64,000 nt of DNA, from NCBI GenBank assembly GCA_014155875.1, contig JACEFZ010013547.1, positions 1 to 64,000 of the forward strand, read 5' to 3'. The stretch's first letter is position 1. Every line of letters begins with the position of its first letter. This DNA is from Cepaea nemoralis. Lineage: Eukaryota; Mollusca; Gastropoda; Stylommatophora; Helicidae. Made by a program: the position numbers and the translations under genes. Below the pieces are notes generated by a model. It worked only from the letters and a program-made list of their open reading frames with translations, was not told the DNA's origin and ran no database searches. Positions 35,601 to 47,600 of this stretch are shown piece by piece.

Positions 35601-38600
35601 TGCCTGTCCTTTATGGGGCGTTGCAATCAACCCCAACATTAATTGGCTGATTGTGATTAATTAGGCAATTTACATTCGTAACTGCCGTTGCTTTCCGAAT
35701 GATCAGTGTCTCATACCATCAAAATCAATGTAAAGCGATCTGCTGTCGACTCACCTGTGGCTGATTTCAAACCCTCGACTCTGTCGGGGAATTGTGAAAC
35801 CGTGTTTCACTAGCCACTACACCACATGTGACGTGATATTCTGGTGTGATAATTTGGTCGCGTCTAGCATGAGCCGCGTGGTCAAGTGGTTGCACACCTG
35901 CCTCACACGCCAGTGATCTGGAATTCAGTCCCGGGTCCAGTCATGGATATGCACTACTGACGAGCTCAAACGAAAGCGAAACTCGAGTTCAGTGTTTCCA
36001 ATCTGACGTGAGCAAGGCCCAAGGTTTGCACCGGAATATGATCAGCGTTGCCAGTAGTGGGTTATGCACAATCTTCAAACCTCAAATCGCTAAACAACCA
36101 AATAAATGAGCCACATATATCAACATGTAAGGTATATAGATTATAAAATCAATTCATGCCCATTTAACTCATTAGCTTCCATAAGCCTCTGACAGCACCA
36201 GGTTTTACCAGTTGGTAAAAGAACCCAAGACTCTGGTGATCATGTGAGAAGCAGACTGTTTGGAAGCAAACTGCTGTGTGTTAGTTTTGATGGTATGGGT
36301 GTTGGCCATTCAGGAAACAATCACAAACTACTAACTAAATTGCTAAGTAAATCACTGACTGCCAAAATATGCTGGTGTTGATTGCCATGCCCTGCAAAGA
36401 ACATGCAACTCAATTTTTTACCATTGCTTTCTGTATGAGACTTAAACATTTCAGTCCAACTGACCAACATATGGAATATACCCACTGCACCATTGTCAGA
36501 AGAGAAAGTTGAAGTATGTTAAATCTCTTAGCCATGCTAACCCTCTCTCCTCTTCTCTCCTTAATATAATATAATATAATATAATATAATATAATATAAT
36601 ATAATATAATATAATATAATATAATATAAAAAATAACCATTAAAACATGTACTTAGTTCATTATGTACATATAAACAAGATGGCAAGAACTAGAGCATTA
36701 TATGATATGCAGTTGTTTGTTTGTGTTGCATGCAGGCTTCCTTATTTGATATGCAGTTGTTTGTTTGTGTTGAACGTAGAATTCCTTATTTGATATGCAG
36801 TTGTTTGTTTGTGTTGAACGTAGAATTCCTTATTTGAGAACTGAGAGGATGAAGACCAAAAAAAATGAGCACAAGAATATTCTAGGAGTTTTGAGTGCTA
36901 GAGCCTCACACCTGCCCTCTCCATATAAAGGTAAGTAACTCAGATGTCACTTGTTATTTTAATTATCTGGTTGTTTCGTCCCTTTTACACTAATACATGT
37001 GCTATAAGATGCTGTATGATATACTCAAAAGTTGTTGCATATCCTTTACAGGATGTAGCAGTCAACCCCAGCATTTTTTAACTGTTCATGAATTCAATAG
37101 TTTGCCAATTCTTTCTGAACGACTGGCACCCATACCATTTCATAAAAAAACCAATGTAAGGCAGTCTGCTGCCAAATCGTTCACAGCTGTGTTTCGAACA
37201 TGGGTATTCGGGATTATGAACTGTGTCCATAACCCCTTTGCTACGGAGCTGGCACTTAATAAACTACTTAACTTAAAGACACATCTGTGTAAGATCATCA
37301 CTATTGAGGAGAGGTCAATAAAGGGAGAAAATGCTGAATAGGTTGGCAGAGTGGCTTGAAAGACGACCTGTGGTCATTTTTTTTATCAAGAACAAAAGAC
37401 AGATCGTTGTGGATGAACATGATTGTCTATGCAGCCCAGTATGGCATGTGATGATGATGTGTATGTACATGTGAAGGGGTATTTCTTGGCATACCAGTCG
37501 TACACCTGTGTACTTTTGTACAAGACCATAGTTGAGTTCTTTGTGCTGTGGTTCACACTGGCCTTTAAAAACTATGTCAAAGTAAAACAGTAAAATAAGA
37601 TTTCACAGTACCACAGACAAGGAAAAAGAAAACAGAGTACCTGATTGTTACAGTCTCTGAAGTGTGATTTATGTCCTTCCATCCTGCCTTCTTTCATAGC
37701 TTAGAGGATTACCAACCAATCATTGCAAGTACACTAACTACTATGCTATCACCAAAATTCATGGCATACATCATTATGCAAGGGTGTAGTCACTTGTGAA
37801 GCAACCAGGACTGCAAGAGCTTTGAAAAAAAGACTGGGGAAAAAAAAAAACCACAGCAGGAGATCCTCCTTATGAAATGTCATGCATTCTTTGCCCACAT
37901 TCGAACATTTCGAGCCAAAATAGGCCTTACTAGCCATCTTAGAACTCACGGTTCCAAACTTTCAACCCCATTGAATGAAATGAATGGTCATCATAATTCT
38001 TAATGGACAAACACCACGCTATCACCAATCTGCTTCTTCTTTGCCTTTCATCTCCCAATGGAACGTATGCCCTCAACCACCTCACCTTGTAGACTTGTTC
38101 GTGTTTGGTTGGCGTTAACAGCAAAGTTGCCTACTGGATGAGGTAAATTGACAGCCTAGCAAATCTTCATTATAGCACTTGTCCCATTTCTATTATTTAT
38201 ATTGTTCTTTAAATAAAATTACTGGCAGTCTTTGCAACCGATAGTTCGTTACATTGTTCTTCAAAACAAGGAATAATATCCTCTGCATAGCACAAAGCCT
38301 GGGCCGTATTGTTGAGACTATGTGTTGTCCATGCAGCATGGATAATCTCTTGGCCTGCCTACTTTACTCCGGAGGAAAGGAAACACTAATACATCTGGAA
38401 CAAGACCAGCTACAGATGCTGTCAGATCAGCAAAGCAATGCTATGACTGTCCAGCTGTCTGAGCTTCCATCCTAGACGAGTTACCAGCCAAGACTTAGGG
38501 CCTGGTCTGCCCTGTCGTAACATTTAGTCTTTGGGATGCATTTCCTTACACCAGGATAAGGTTTATACCCTCCCAATAGCTCTCCTCTGCCTGAAGCTGT

Positions 38601-41600
38601 TGGCACAATGTGTGGTGTTGGGTTTTGGTGAGCGCCGCCTTAAATAAAACATGTAATCTGTTGATATATTATATTATATTATATTATATTATATTATCCA
38701 TCCATCCATCATGTGCCGTGCCGATAAGCATGGGCGGTCATGTTTTGCCATCTCAATCGATCACCAGAGTCGTGGATCTGCTCCGTGTTTCTGTCTCGAC
38801 CATGCCATGTGGCCTAGACATCCAGGTATTTACTTCTTGGTCTTCCCTTCGATCTTGCCAGTTGTCCACCAAGTTCTCCAAGTCATTTCTTCTCATAACA
38901 TGCCCAAAGAATTTTGACTGTCTACGTCTAATGTCTCTAATCAGTTTACGATCTTCATTTGTTTCTTGTAGGACTTGTTCATTTGTTTTTCTGTCTGTCC
39001 ATGGCATTCTTTGCATTTTACTCAGAAACCACATTTCCACAGCCATCAGATGTTTTTCAGCTTGTCTGCTCATTGTCCACGCTTCACATCAATATAAAAG
39101 TATAGGTTCTATGTAGCACTTCAACACTCTTTTTCTCTTTCAATTGATACCTTTTTATTGGTCAGTATGTTTTGTTATATTATATTATATTATGTAAAAT
39201 ATCAGTAGATAAAGATAGTGACTTGCAAATAACTTTAAAGTCACACTTGTTTTCTCTAATCTCTGCAATGTTAGAGAGATGCTTGTCACAGTGCACTGAC
39301 AAATACACCACATCTCGGGAAAAGTTTGATACAACCAAGGTTTGCCTCGGAGTTATTGTCACAGTCGAGAGTCATCCAGGAATACTGAATGGATCTCTTC
39401 ATGCCATCAGTAATGTGGTCAGGAATGCTAGTGAGTGTTTCATAATTTTGTCAGTTTTATATATATATGTGTGTGTGTGTGTGTGCGTGCGTGTGCGTGC
39501 ATGCACGCGCGCTTCATTTGAGAATATAGAAACAAAATAAAAACAGTATAAAGATACAGATTATATGTTTATTTTATATATACAGATATTGAAACCATAA
39601 AAAAACCTATTAGATTTGTGTTATATGTAAAAAAATATAGATACAAAAGAAACAACGTCAATTAGATGTGTGCCTTATATAAGAATGTAGAAATAATAGA
39701 AACATAAAATGTACAATATGTACATACGAGAAAAAGATGGTTCTTAAGAGCTGTACCAAATCAATCCTGATATAGGGAAGTGAATTATGGAGAATCTACA
39801 GATTAATGAGGACTGTGGAGACTGCAGATGTGTGGTTTCATAGGAGAATGATGAGAACACTTGGACAAATAAAAAGCATAATGAAAATGCCTTTAAAGGA
39901 ATGAACTCACAAAGAGAACTTATTACTCTCATGAGAATAAAGCAACCCACATTTTTTGGGCACACAATGAGAAACAGAAGGCTGGAGTAAGTCGTGACAA
40001 CAGTAACATTGGATATGACGAGAGGCAGTTGGAGACCAGGAGAGAAGATGCTGGACAGTTTGACATCAGGGCATGGAGGAATATACATATCAGAAATGAT
40101 TGGCAGTTCATGAGACAGATGGCTGAGGATAGATAGGATGACCAATGGCAAACAGCTTGGACTATAAGAAGAAGAATACAGGGTGTACAAGAAACAATAT
40201 CGATTAGACAAGTGACAGCCGCCATATTTCTTTCAACACTGTGCTACCAATGATGGACATGGACACCGTATAAATCACAAGAGGGGAAATTTAATACACA
40301 TGACATGACATTTTGGAGAAAAGTCACTAGAACTTACGGAGGCAGCATGGCTGAATAGATAAGAACACTTGCTGTTAAACTTCCTGTGTGCTGATGCCGG
40401 GGTAGTGGGTTCAAGCCCTACACCGGCCAGTTTGACTAAAATGTTGACTTCTCGTCCTTGACTTGGAGACATAAATTACTAATACTTCAGAAGTCGGAGT
40501 GGGTTCACCTGATGGCAAGAGAATAAAGTAATAGAAAAAGCTAATCCCTACAAAAATGATTCCATTACACTGGAAGTAATAGCACCTGTGGTGACTATGC
40601 TTAAGTTCAGAGCGAGCACAAAAAAAAAAAAAAAAAAAACTTGAAGTAATAGAATGAGAAAGGATGGCATTAGAAATGTCATAGATACCATGTTCTGCAG
40701 TTAATTTATAGAGACAACATATGAAATGGTTTGGACATCTGGTGAGAATGAAGCCTAAACAGCTGCCATGTTATGCATGCTGTCCCAGAAGCTCTGGCTG
40801 TAAATGGATAATAAGAATAAAGTGGATAGATTCTTTCAAGGATATACATTTTTTCCCCCGCATATCCTTTACAGGACAATCACTGTCAACATCAGCATCT
40901 TTCAGCTGATTGTTGATTTCTTGGCAAGATTACGCTCAGTAGTTTGTCATTGCTTTCTGAGAGGCTGGCGCACATACCCCGTAAAAGTCACCAATGCGGC
41001 GAGAACCGCTAGCCGATTCTCACGCAAGTTACGTTCCTCAGCGTGGATATACGGGATTACAGAGAAAGTCGCTAACTCCTAGGCCAGGGAGACCGGCAAG
41101 GATATACTAGACAGACATATATTCCGTAATGTCCAGGCAACACATTTGACTCAAGATACAAGACTTCAACTCTCTGCCTTTGATGGCACATGTAGAGCAC
41201 TGGCTTTCATTAATTTTGAAATAGATAGAATATAGATTAGATTTGTTTTCTGTATATAAATATATATATATATATATATATACTAACGAAACACATTATA
41301 TTGGCACCCTGCTATCTTGACAGACGATAGTTTGTTACATTGTGCTTGTAAAAAGGTATAATAACCTCTCCATAGCACAACGCCTGGGCTGAATTGTAGA
41401 GACCATGTGTTGCCCATGCAGCAAGATTCCTCTCTCGGCCTACCTAGTTTACCTTAGAGGAAAGGTAACACCAATATATCTGGAACAAGACAAACTGCAA
41501 GAAGCAGCAAAGCAATGCTCTAACTGTTCACCAGTCTGAGCTTCCATCCTAGACCACCTGCTGACCAAGCCTTAGGGTCTGGTTTGCCTTGCCATGACAT

Positions 41601-44600
41601 TTAGTCTTTAGGGTTGCATTACCTAGTACCAAGATAAGGCTTGAACCCTCCCATTGCTCTCCTCCACTCGAAGTCCGTTGGTACAATTTGGGAAGTTAGG
41701 TTTGGTGAGCCCTGTCCAACATTTTTCGCTACCAGAAAGTAGGTAGTACCATCTACTGTCATACAGTAGCTCAGTCATATCTAGCTAACCTGACTAAAAA
41801 CACAAAGCACATTATAGAAAACAATTAAACATGACGTGTTATAAGAATATAGGAACACAATACAAAAGTCGGTAAAACTAATAGTAACACTCTTTTACAT
41901 GCTATACATTAAGACCAACAATGCATTATAATGAACTATGCATTATCACATTTGTAGAATCAGCTGTTTATTTTAAAATGTTTAAACAAAATCTCCACAG
42001 GTGAAAAGACATCGTTGAGTATTTTCAAATTAAGTAATGATTCTGTGCCGGCTTTGACTGGTGCTTGCATTGACATATTCACGTCGGAAGATGGTCCTGC
42101 TATTGAACCAGGTAATACTAACAGATTGTTGTAAATTTGAATTGATGGTATGTTGATAAATGCTGATAAATGACTTAATGGTGTTAAATGCTCTAATTGT
42201 GCTTTCTTAGTGTGTTATTACAAGACAATGGGGCCTTGATTGCACAGTGGCAAACACATTGGCTTTATGGTTCTGTGTTTCAATCCCCTTGGAAGCAGTG
42301 ATTTAAAAAAAAATTGACCCCAGCTCACAAGTCGACACAGCCTAAAATGGGTAACAGGAAGTGTCTTGCGAAGAGTAGATGGCTGGTGGGATGTTGAGCA
42401 CATTACAGTTTGAGTGCAGATCTGTCTATGCATTTGGGATTAGCATCATGTAGTACTCACTTCACCTCATGGCTTTAAAAGGGGATATAACAGGTAAATT
42501 ATTAGCACAAAATTATATATATATACACACAGACACATGCACGCATTCGTACGTATGTACGTACTTACCTTGTGTGTGTGTATCCATACTCACAGCACGC
42601 ACACACATACAATATTGTGCTATAAATTTATCTGTGTATCCTTCCTGTACACAGACACATATATAGTTAAAAGACAAGAGCCCTCCCTCCAAGATCTACA
42701 CCATTGTGACCTGGGGTAGGAGACTGTCCTACTACCAGGTGCGTCCACCGAGCGGTGGATGGTGGAGCGGACCTCTACATATTTTGTCTAGGGGTTAGCT
42801 GTGAATAAGTTGAATAAGCAGCCATGGACCAAGACAGCTATATATATACACACACACAGAGGGTGGTTGGGTGGGCTAACAAGTTCATGTAAAAAGAAGT
42901 TGAAGGTATAATTTTCTGATCTTTTCTGTTCCTCTTCACAGACAGATATTTGATACATGTCTCCTGTGACTCCGATGCTTGTGGGGTGGATGGTTGGGAA
43001 TCAGAAAAGTACTCGCCTGGGAAAACAGACCTACTCTACAAAAGGGTGATTACCTATAAGGTTCCACCATTTAAACCCAACCCCACGTTGGTGTCTCCCG
43101 TTCCGGTGACCCTTCACCTTGAGTGCCCTCAGAGCAACCAGTACTGTTCATATCAGTTTCAGTATGTACCACAAGGAGGTAAGCATAGTGTATGTTATAT
43201 TTAGTTTACAATAGTCATTGTGATGAGGGTAGGGTCATCGTTAGATGTTTTTTATGTTTTGCATTTAGTACATGGCAATCAAGAAACATCATCATCATCA
43301 TCTTCCAGTGCCTTGCCGACTGGTGTGGGCGACCATGCCTCTCCACAGATTGCGATCTCCGACTGGATCAATTCATATGTTGACTCCCTTTCATGCCATG
43401 ACACAAGACTCAAGAATCTTCTCAACGCTGTCTTCCTCTATCTCTCTTTCTGCAAATCTTTCCGGTTGTCACAACATGTTCCAGTTTTTGTCTTCTCATA
43501 ACGAGGCCAAACTACGATGACTACCTCTTTCTGATGTTTGTTATAAGTTGTCGTTGCGACTTAGCTTCCCTCAAATTGTCCAGATTGCTCATTTTGGCTG
43601 TCCAATTAATTTTCAGCATTCTTCTATAAAACCACATCTCCAAGGCTTGCAAAGATTTTTTGGCCTGTTTACTATAGGGATTCATTGTGGTGCTATACTA
43701 TTTGATTGATTGATCTCAAGTTCTGTAGTATACACCTGGCAAGATAGGCAAAATCTGCCAGACAATAACCTGTGCAATATATTGTTTGTGTCATTATTCA
43801 AAATTGTTGTTATTGATAGTGTTTTGTTGGTGAGAATTGCATTCCTGGCCTCGGGAAGGTAACCTGGTAAAAAAAAAAGCCTGAAGAAGTCGGATGTGTC
43901 GATCGAAAGGTGCAAATTAACAGGCACAATGCAATTACATCTAAAACAACATTCCAGACGAACGAAGAAGAGGAAGAAGAAGAAGAAGTGTTCCAAACAG
44001 TTTTCTTTGTAATTATTTTGATAGAAGTCAGGGCAGCGTAGTGGAAGTGTGAGGTCTTACCAATACAGCAGTTCTAGATTTGTCCCAGTTGTGGAGATTT
44101 TCATAGCCAAATGTCCTTCTTGCCTAACTCAACCTGTTAAATTTTGTACCAGACTGTTTTATGAGAAAAGGTGACATTAAAAATTATGATCACTGAACTT
44201 TATAATGTAATGTGACATTCTTCTTCTTCTTCTTCTTCTTCTTCTTCTTCTTCTTCTTCTTCTTCTTCTTCTTCTTCTTCTTCTTTCTTCTTCTTCTTCT
44301 CCTGTGTCTCCTCCGTCATCTTTTACTTCTATTCATCCAGTATAGAATAGTGCTTGAAACTGCTTGTTTACAGCATGGCTGAAATAGTTCACCTTTCAGC
44401 AACACATCTGACTTGATCCTGGCATGTGTTGCCCGGATTCATGTTGCCAGCTTGTGACATTCTGTCAGTTCATTCATACCATTGTCTTTCACCTTCACCT
44501 TTGTATTACGGAACATGTTTACTTGTAATATTTTTACCACTGGTGGCTTTTAGTGCTGAATGTCTTTACTTGCAGTAGCTTTATATCTGGTGATTTGTGT

Positions 44601-47600
44601 TACTGAACTTGTTTAATTTGTAATATTTTTACCACTGGTGGCTTTTAGTGCTGAATGTCTTTACCTGCAGTAGCTTTATATCTGGTGATTTGTGTTACTG
44701 AATTTGTTTAATTTGTAATATTTTTACCACTGGTTGCTTTTATTGCTGAATTTTATTACTAGTAGTTATTGTCACTGAAAGGTTTCAATTCTGATGACTG
44801 ACATGATTACTGTTTTCAGATATGTTGATCGTTGATGAGCAGTCTTATATTAGAGGACAGAAGCGAGGCTCGATTGAACATGACATCAAACCATCCCCAA
44901 AGAGATGTAAGTGTACTATGTTACATTCAAGCAAATGCATGCAAGTAGAGAGACAGAGAGAGAGAGAAAGAGTATACATATTACACAGGCTATTTGTTTA
45001 AAGAAAGGGGGCGAGAGAGCAAGAGAGATCAGAGGGAGGGGTGGAAAAAGTAAGAGAGAGCATAAATATTTAACAGGTTCTTGGTTTAGCTGGCTAGGTT
45101 CACTATATCTTAAGTATAGTGTTTAGACTAACATTGTGATTGGAATGAAATAGTGATATTACTCACAGTTTTAATAGAATTGATGAAAAATAAGTTTGAT
45201 TTCTATGATGTAAGAGTATAATCACATGGACAAACTGATTGAAAGCTAGAGATAGTTTGTTTGATTCAGTTTAGAATTGTTATGATTAAAAACCAAATTT
45301 GAGCGAGCAGATTTTAATTTTTGCTACTTTTTTTTGTTGGTATTGCACAGTGAGATCAGAATTATTTGACAATGACGGAAGCACAGAAACTATCAAGGCC
45401 AACCTGAAAACAAAAATCAAAGCCCGCAATGGTATGGTTATATCTATATTTAACTTATTCAAAATATATTCTTCCTTGAAACTGTTCCATGTTTTAAAAA
45501 TAAATTTTGTTTAGTTTAGTTCATGGATCAACATCATGGCACACGGATGTAACCCATAAGTGCTCCGTTCTCCTCCTAACTCAAACCTGAGTCTGGAGAA
45601 ACTCAGCGCAGTTATATTAATAATAGGTCTAATTATTCATGCCAGCGTCAGTGGCTAAGGGCCAGTGCACATAGTTTCACAATCCTGCATGCCTGTGCCT
45701 GGTTCAAAATCAACTGCAGGTGCCTTGCTTAGATTTTCACAATGGTATGAGTGTCTGTTGTTCAGAAAGCTATGGCAAAATGCTGAATAAAGTAGTAGTA
45801 AAATTAGAACCTAGGTAAAATTGCCTAGAAAATCACAAGTGGCCAAAAAATGCTGGGGTTGATTATGACGTTCTGAAACGAACATGCAACTGACATAATT
45901 ATTACTTCACAATTCATTTTGGTGTGCGTCTTGGTTCTGTTATATATTTTTTGTGATCTTCGATCACACTGTTTAGCCAATGTTATCGTTTTAATTTGCC
46001 TTGCGAAAAGTAATCAGTGCTTGAAAAAAATGTTGTAAGACGCTTTGTAATTTGTATGAATAGCTATGTTGCATTTTGTGTCCTGTATAAAATATTCTTC
46101 TAACAAAGATGAGTAAGCAAAAGTAATTAAATACAATATAAATTGTCTGGGTATAAAATATATGTTTATGAAAATAAACAGATGCAGTTGTGCAAACCGC
46201 TTAAGACTGTCTCACACGTAGTGAATTTTTGTTGTGAAGAACAATATTGTATATTATGTTGTAAATGCATTACTATATGCTCAAACTCTTATAAGAGGAA
46301 TTTCTGATCAGAGCTATTTCTTTGGTCCAGGGTGAGCTTGCCTTTTCAGGTCTGCACTGTATTATCATGTATTAGCTCTTGATAAGGAAATAAGTGCAGA
46401 AATATAAGGAAATAATTAGCAGGTCTGTGGCAAAGGGGCTGCAGATACAATTCATAATCTTGCATACCAGGTTTGAAACAGCAGTTGCGATTTGGCAGCA
46501 AACTGCCTTGTGTTGGTTTCATAATGAAATGGTATGAGTGCTGGCCGTTCAGAAAGCAATGGCAAACTACTGAACGTAAACTTGCCAAGAAATCACAAAT
46601 GGCAAAAATGCTGGGGTTGACTGCGCCATCCTGTGCTTTGTTCGGCTCTTTCGGCAGGTCGTCTTGTGGAAAGAGACCTAGCCATGTGGGATAAAACCTG
46701 GGTCGATGAAGTCTTTCTGGTGACTGCTGATTCCATCGATGATGAACTGTATTTTTCATGGAGGACTTTTGTGTTTGCATTCTGGCTGGTGGCATTATGC
46801 ACAGTGTACCTGTGCGGGCTGTTGCCAAGACTCCTGACTGTTCCACTTTCACATTGGGCAGTGAGGAGCATTTTGCGCGATATTCACTGGCACAGGAACG
46901 GAGCATAATGGGGATGACCTGTTGCCGTGAAGTTGGAACCACGACTAACTAACTAACTATCCTGTAAAGGATATGCAACTAACTGTTTTTTTTAAAAAAA
47001 CATAATCACATGGAAACAAGAGAGCTGATTGATTAGCTAAGGAAGGAGCAATAGAACAGCCTGATGTACCCATTACATACCACCAAAAGAAAAGAATGAT
47101 CAGATCTGTCAGAAAGCCACCAAAACCTGCTCAAGACGACTAACACATTATGGACAGACCAGAGCAAATAATTCTTCTGGGATTCAGAACAGGACACAAT
47201 AGATTATGCATCCACATGAATACAAAATTCAAAATTGGCAAATCAGCCATGTGCACATGTGGATTGACGCTGCAGGCAGCAGATCACATACTCCAAGACT
47301 GGTAATTCTTCTGGCCTAGAGAAACAACAGTGGAAGATAAACTATATGGACCACTGAGTGAACTAAAAAAGATAGTGAAATTCATACAAACACAACATTG
47401 GTGTTATAGACAAATTTCAAGCTAACAAAGGAAAAAGAAGTAGAAGAAGATAATCACACAGAAACTACCAAGAATTTGTAATCTCCGCATCATACAACAT
47501 TAAACAAACCCCACAGAATGCAACTGATAATCTCATACAATTATTTGCCAACAGTACATAAAGAGGAAATAAATTCCACTGTGATGGATGATGAAACTGA

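Noticed and set aside
46346..46942. 198-codon minus-strand frame in Rel intron 10
   Set aside because: It runs across a SINE-2/SINE-3 nest on the antisense strand and has no domain.
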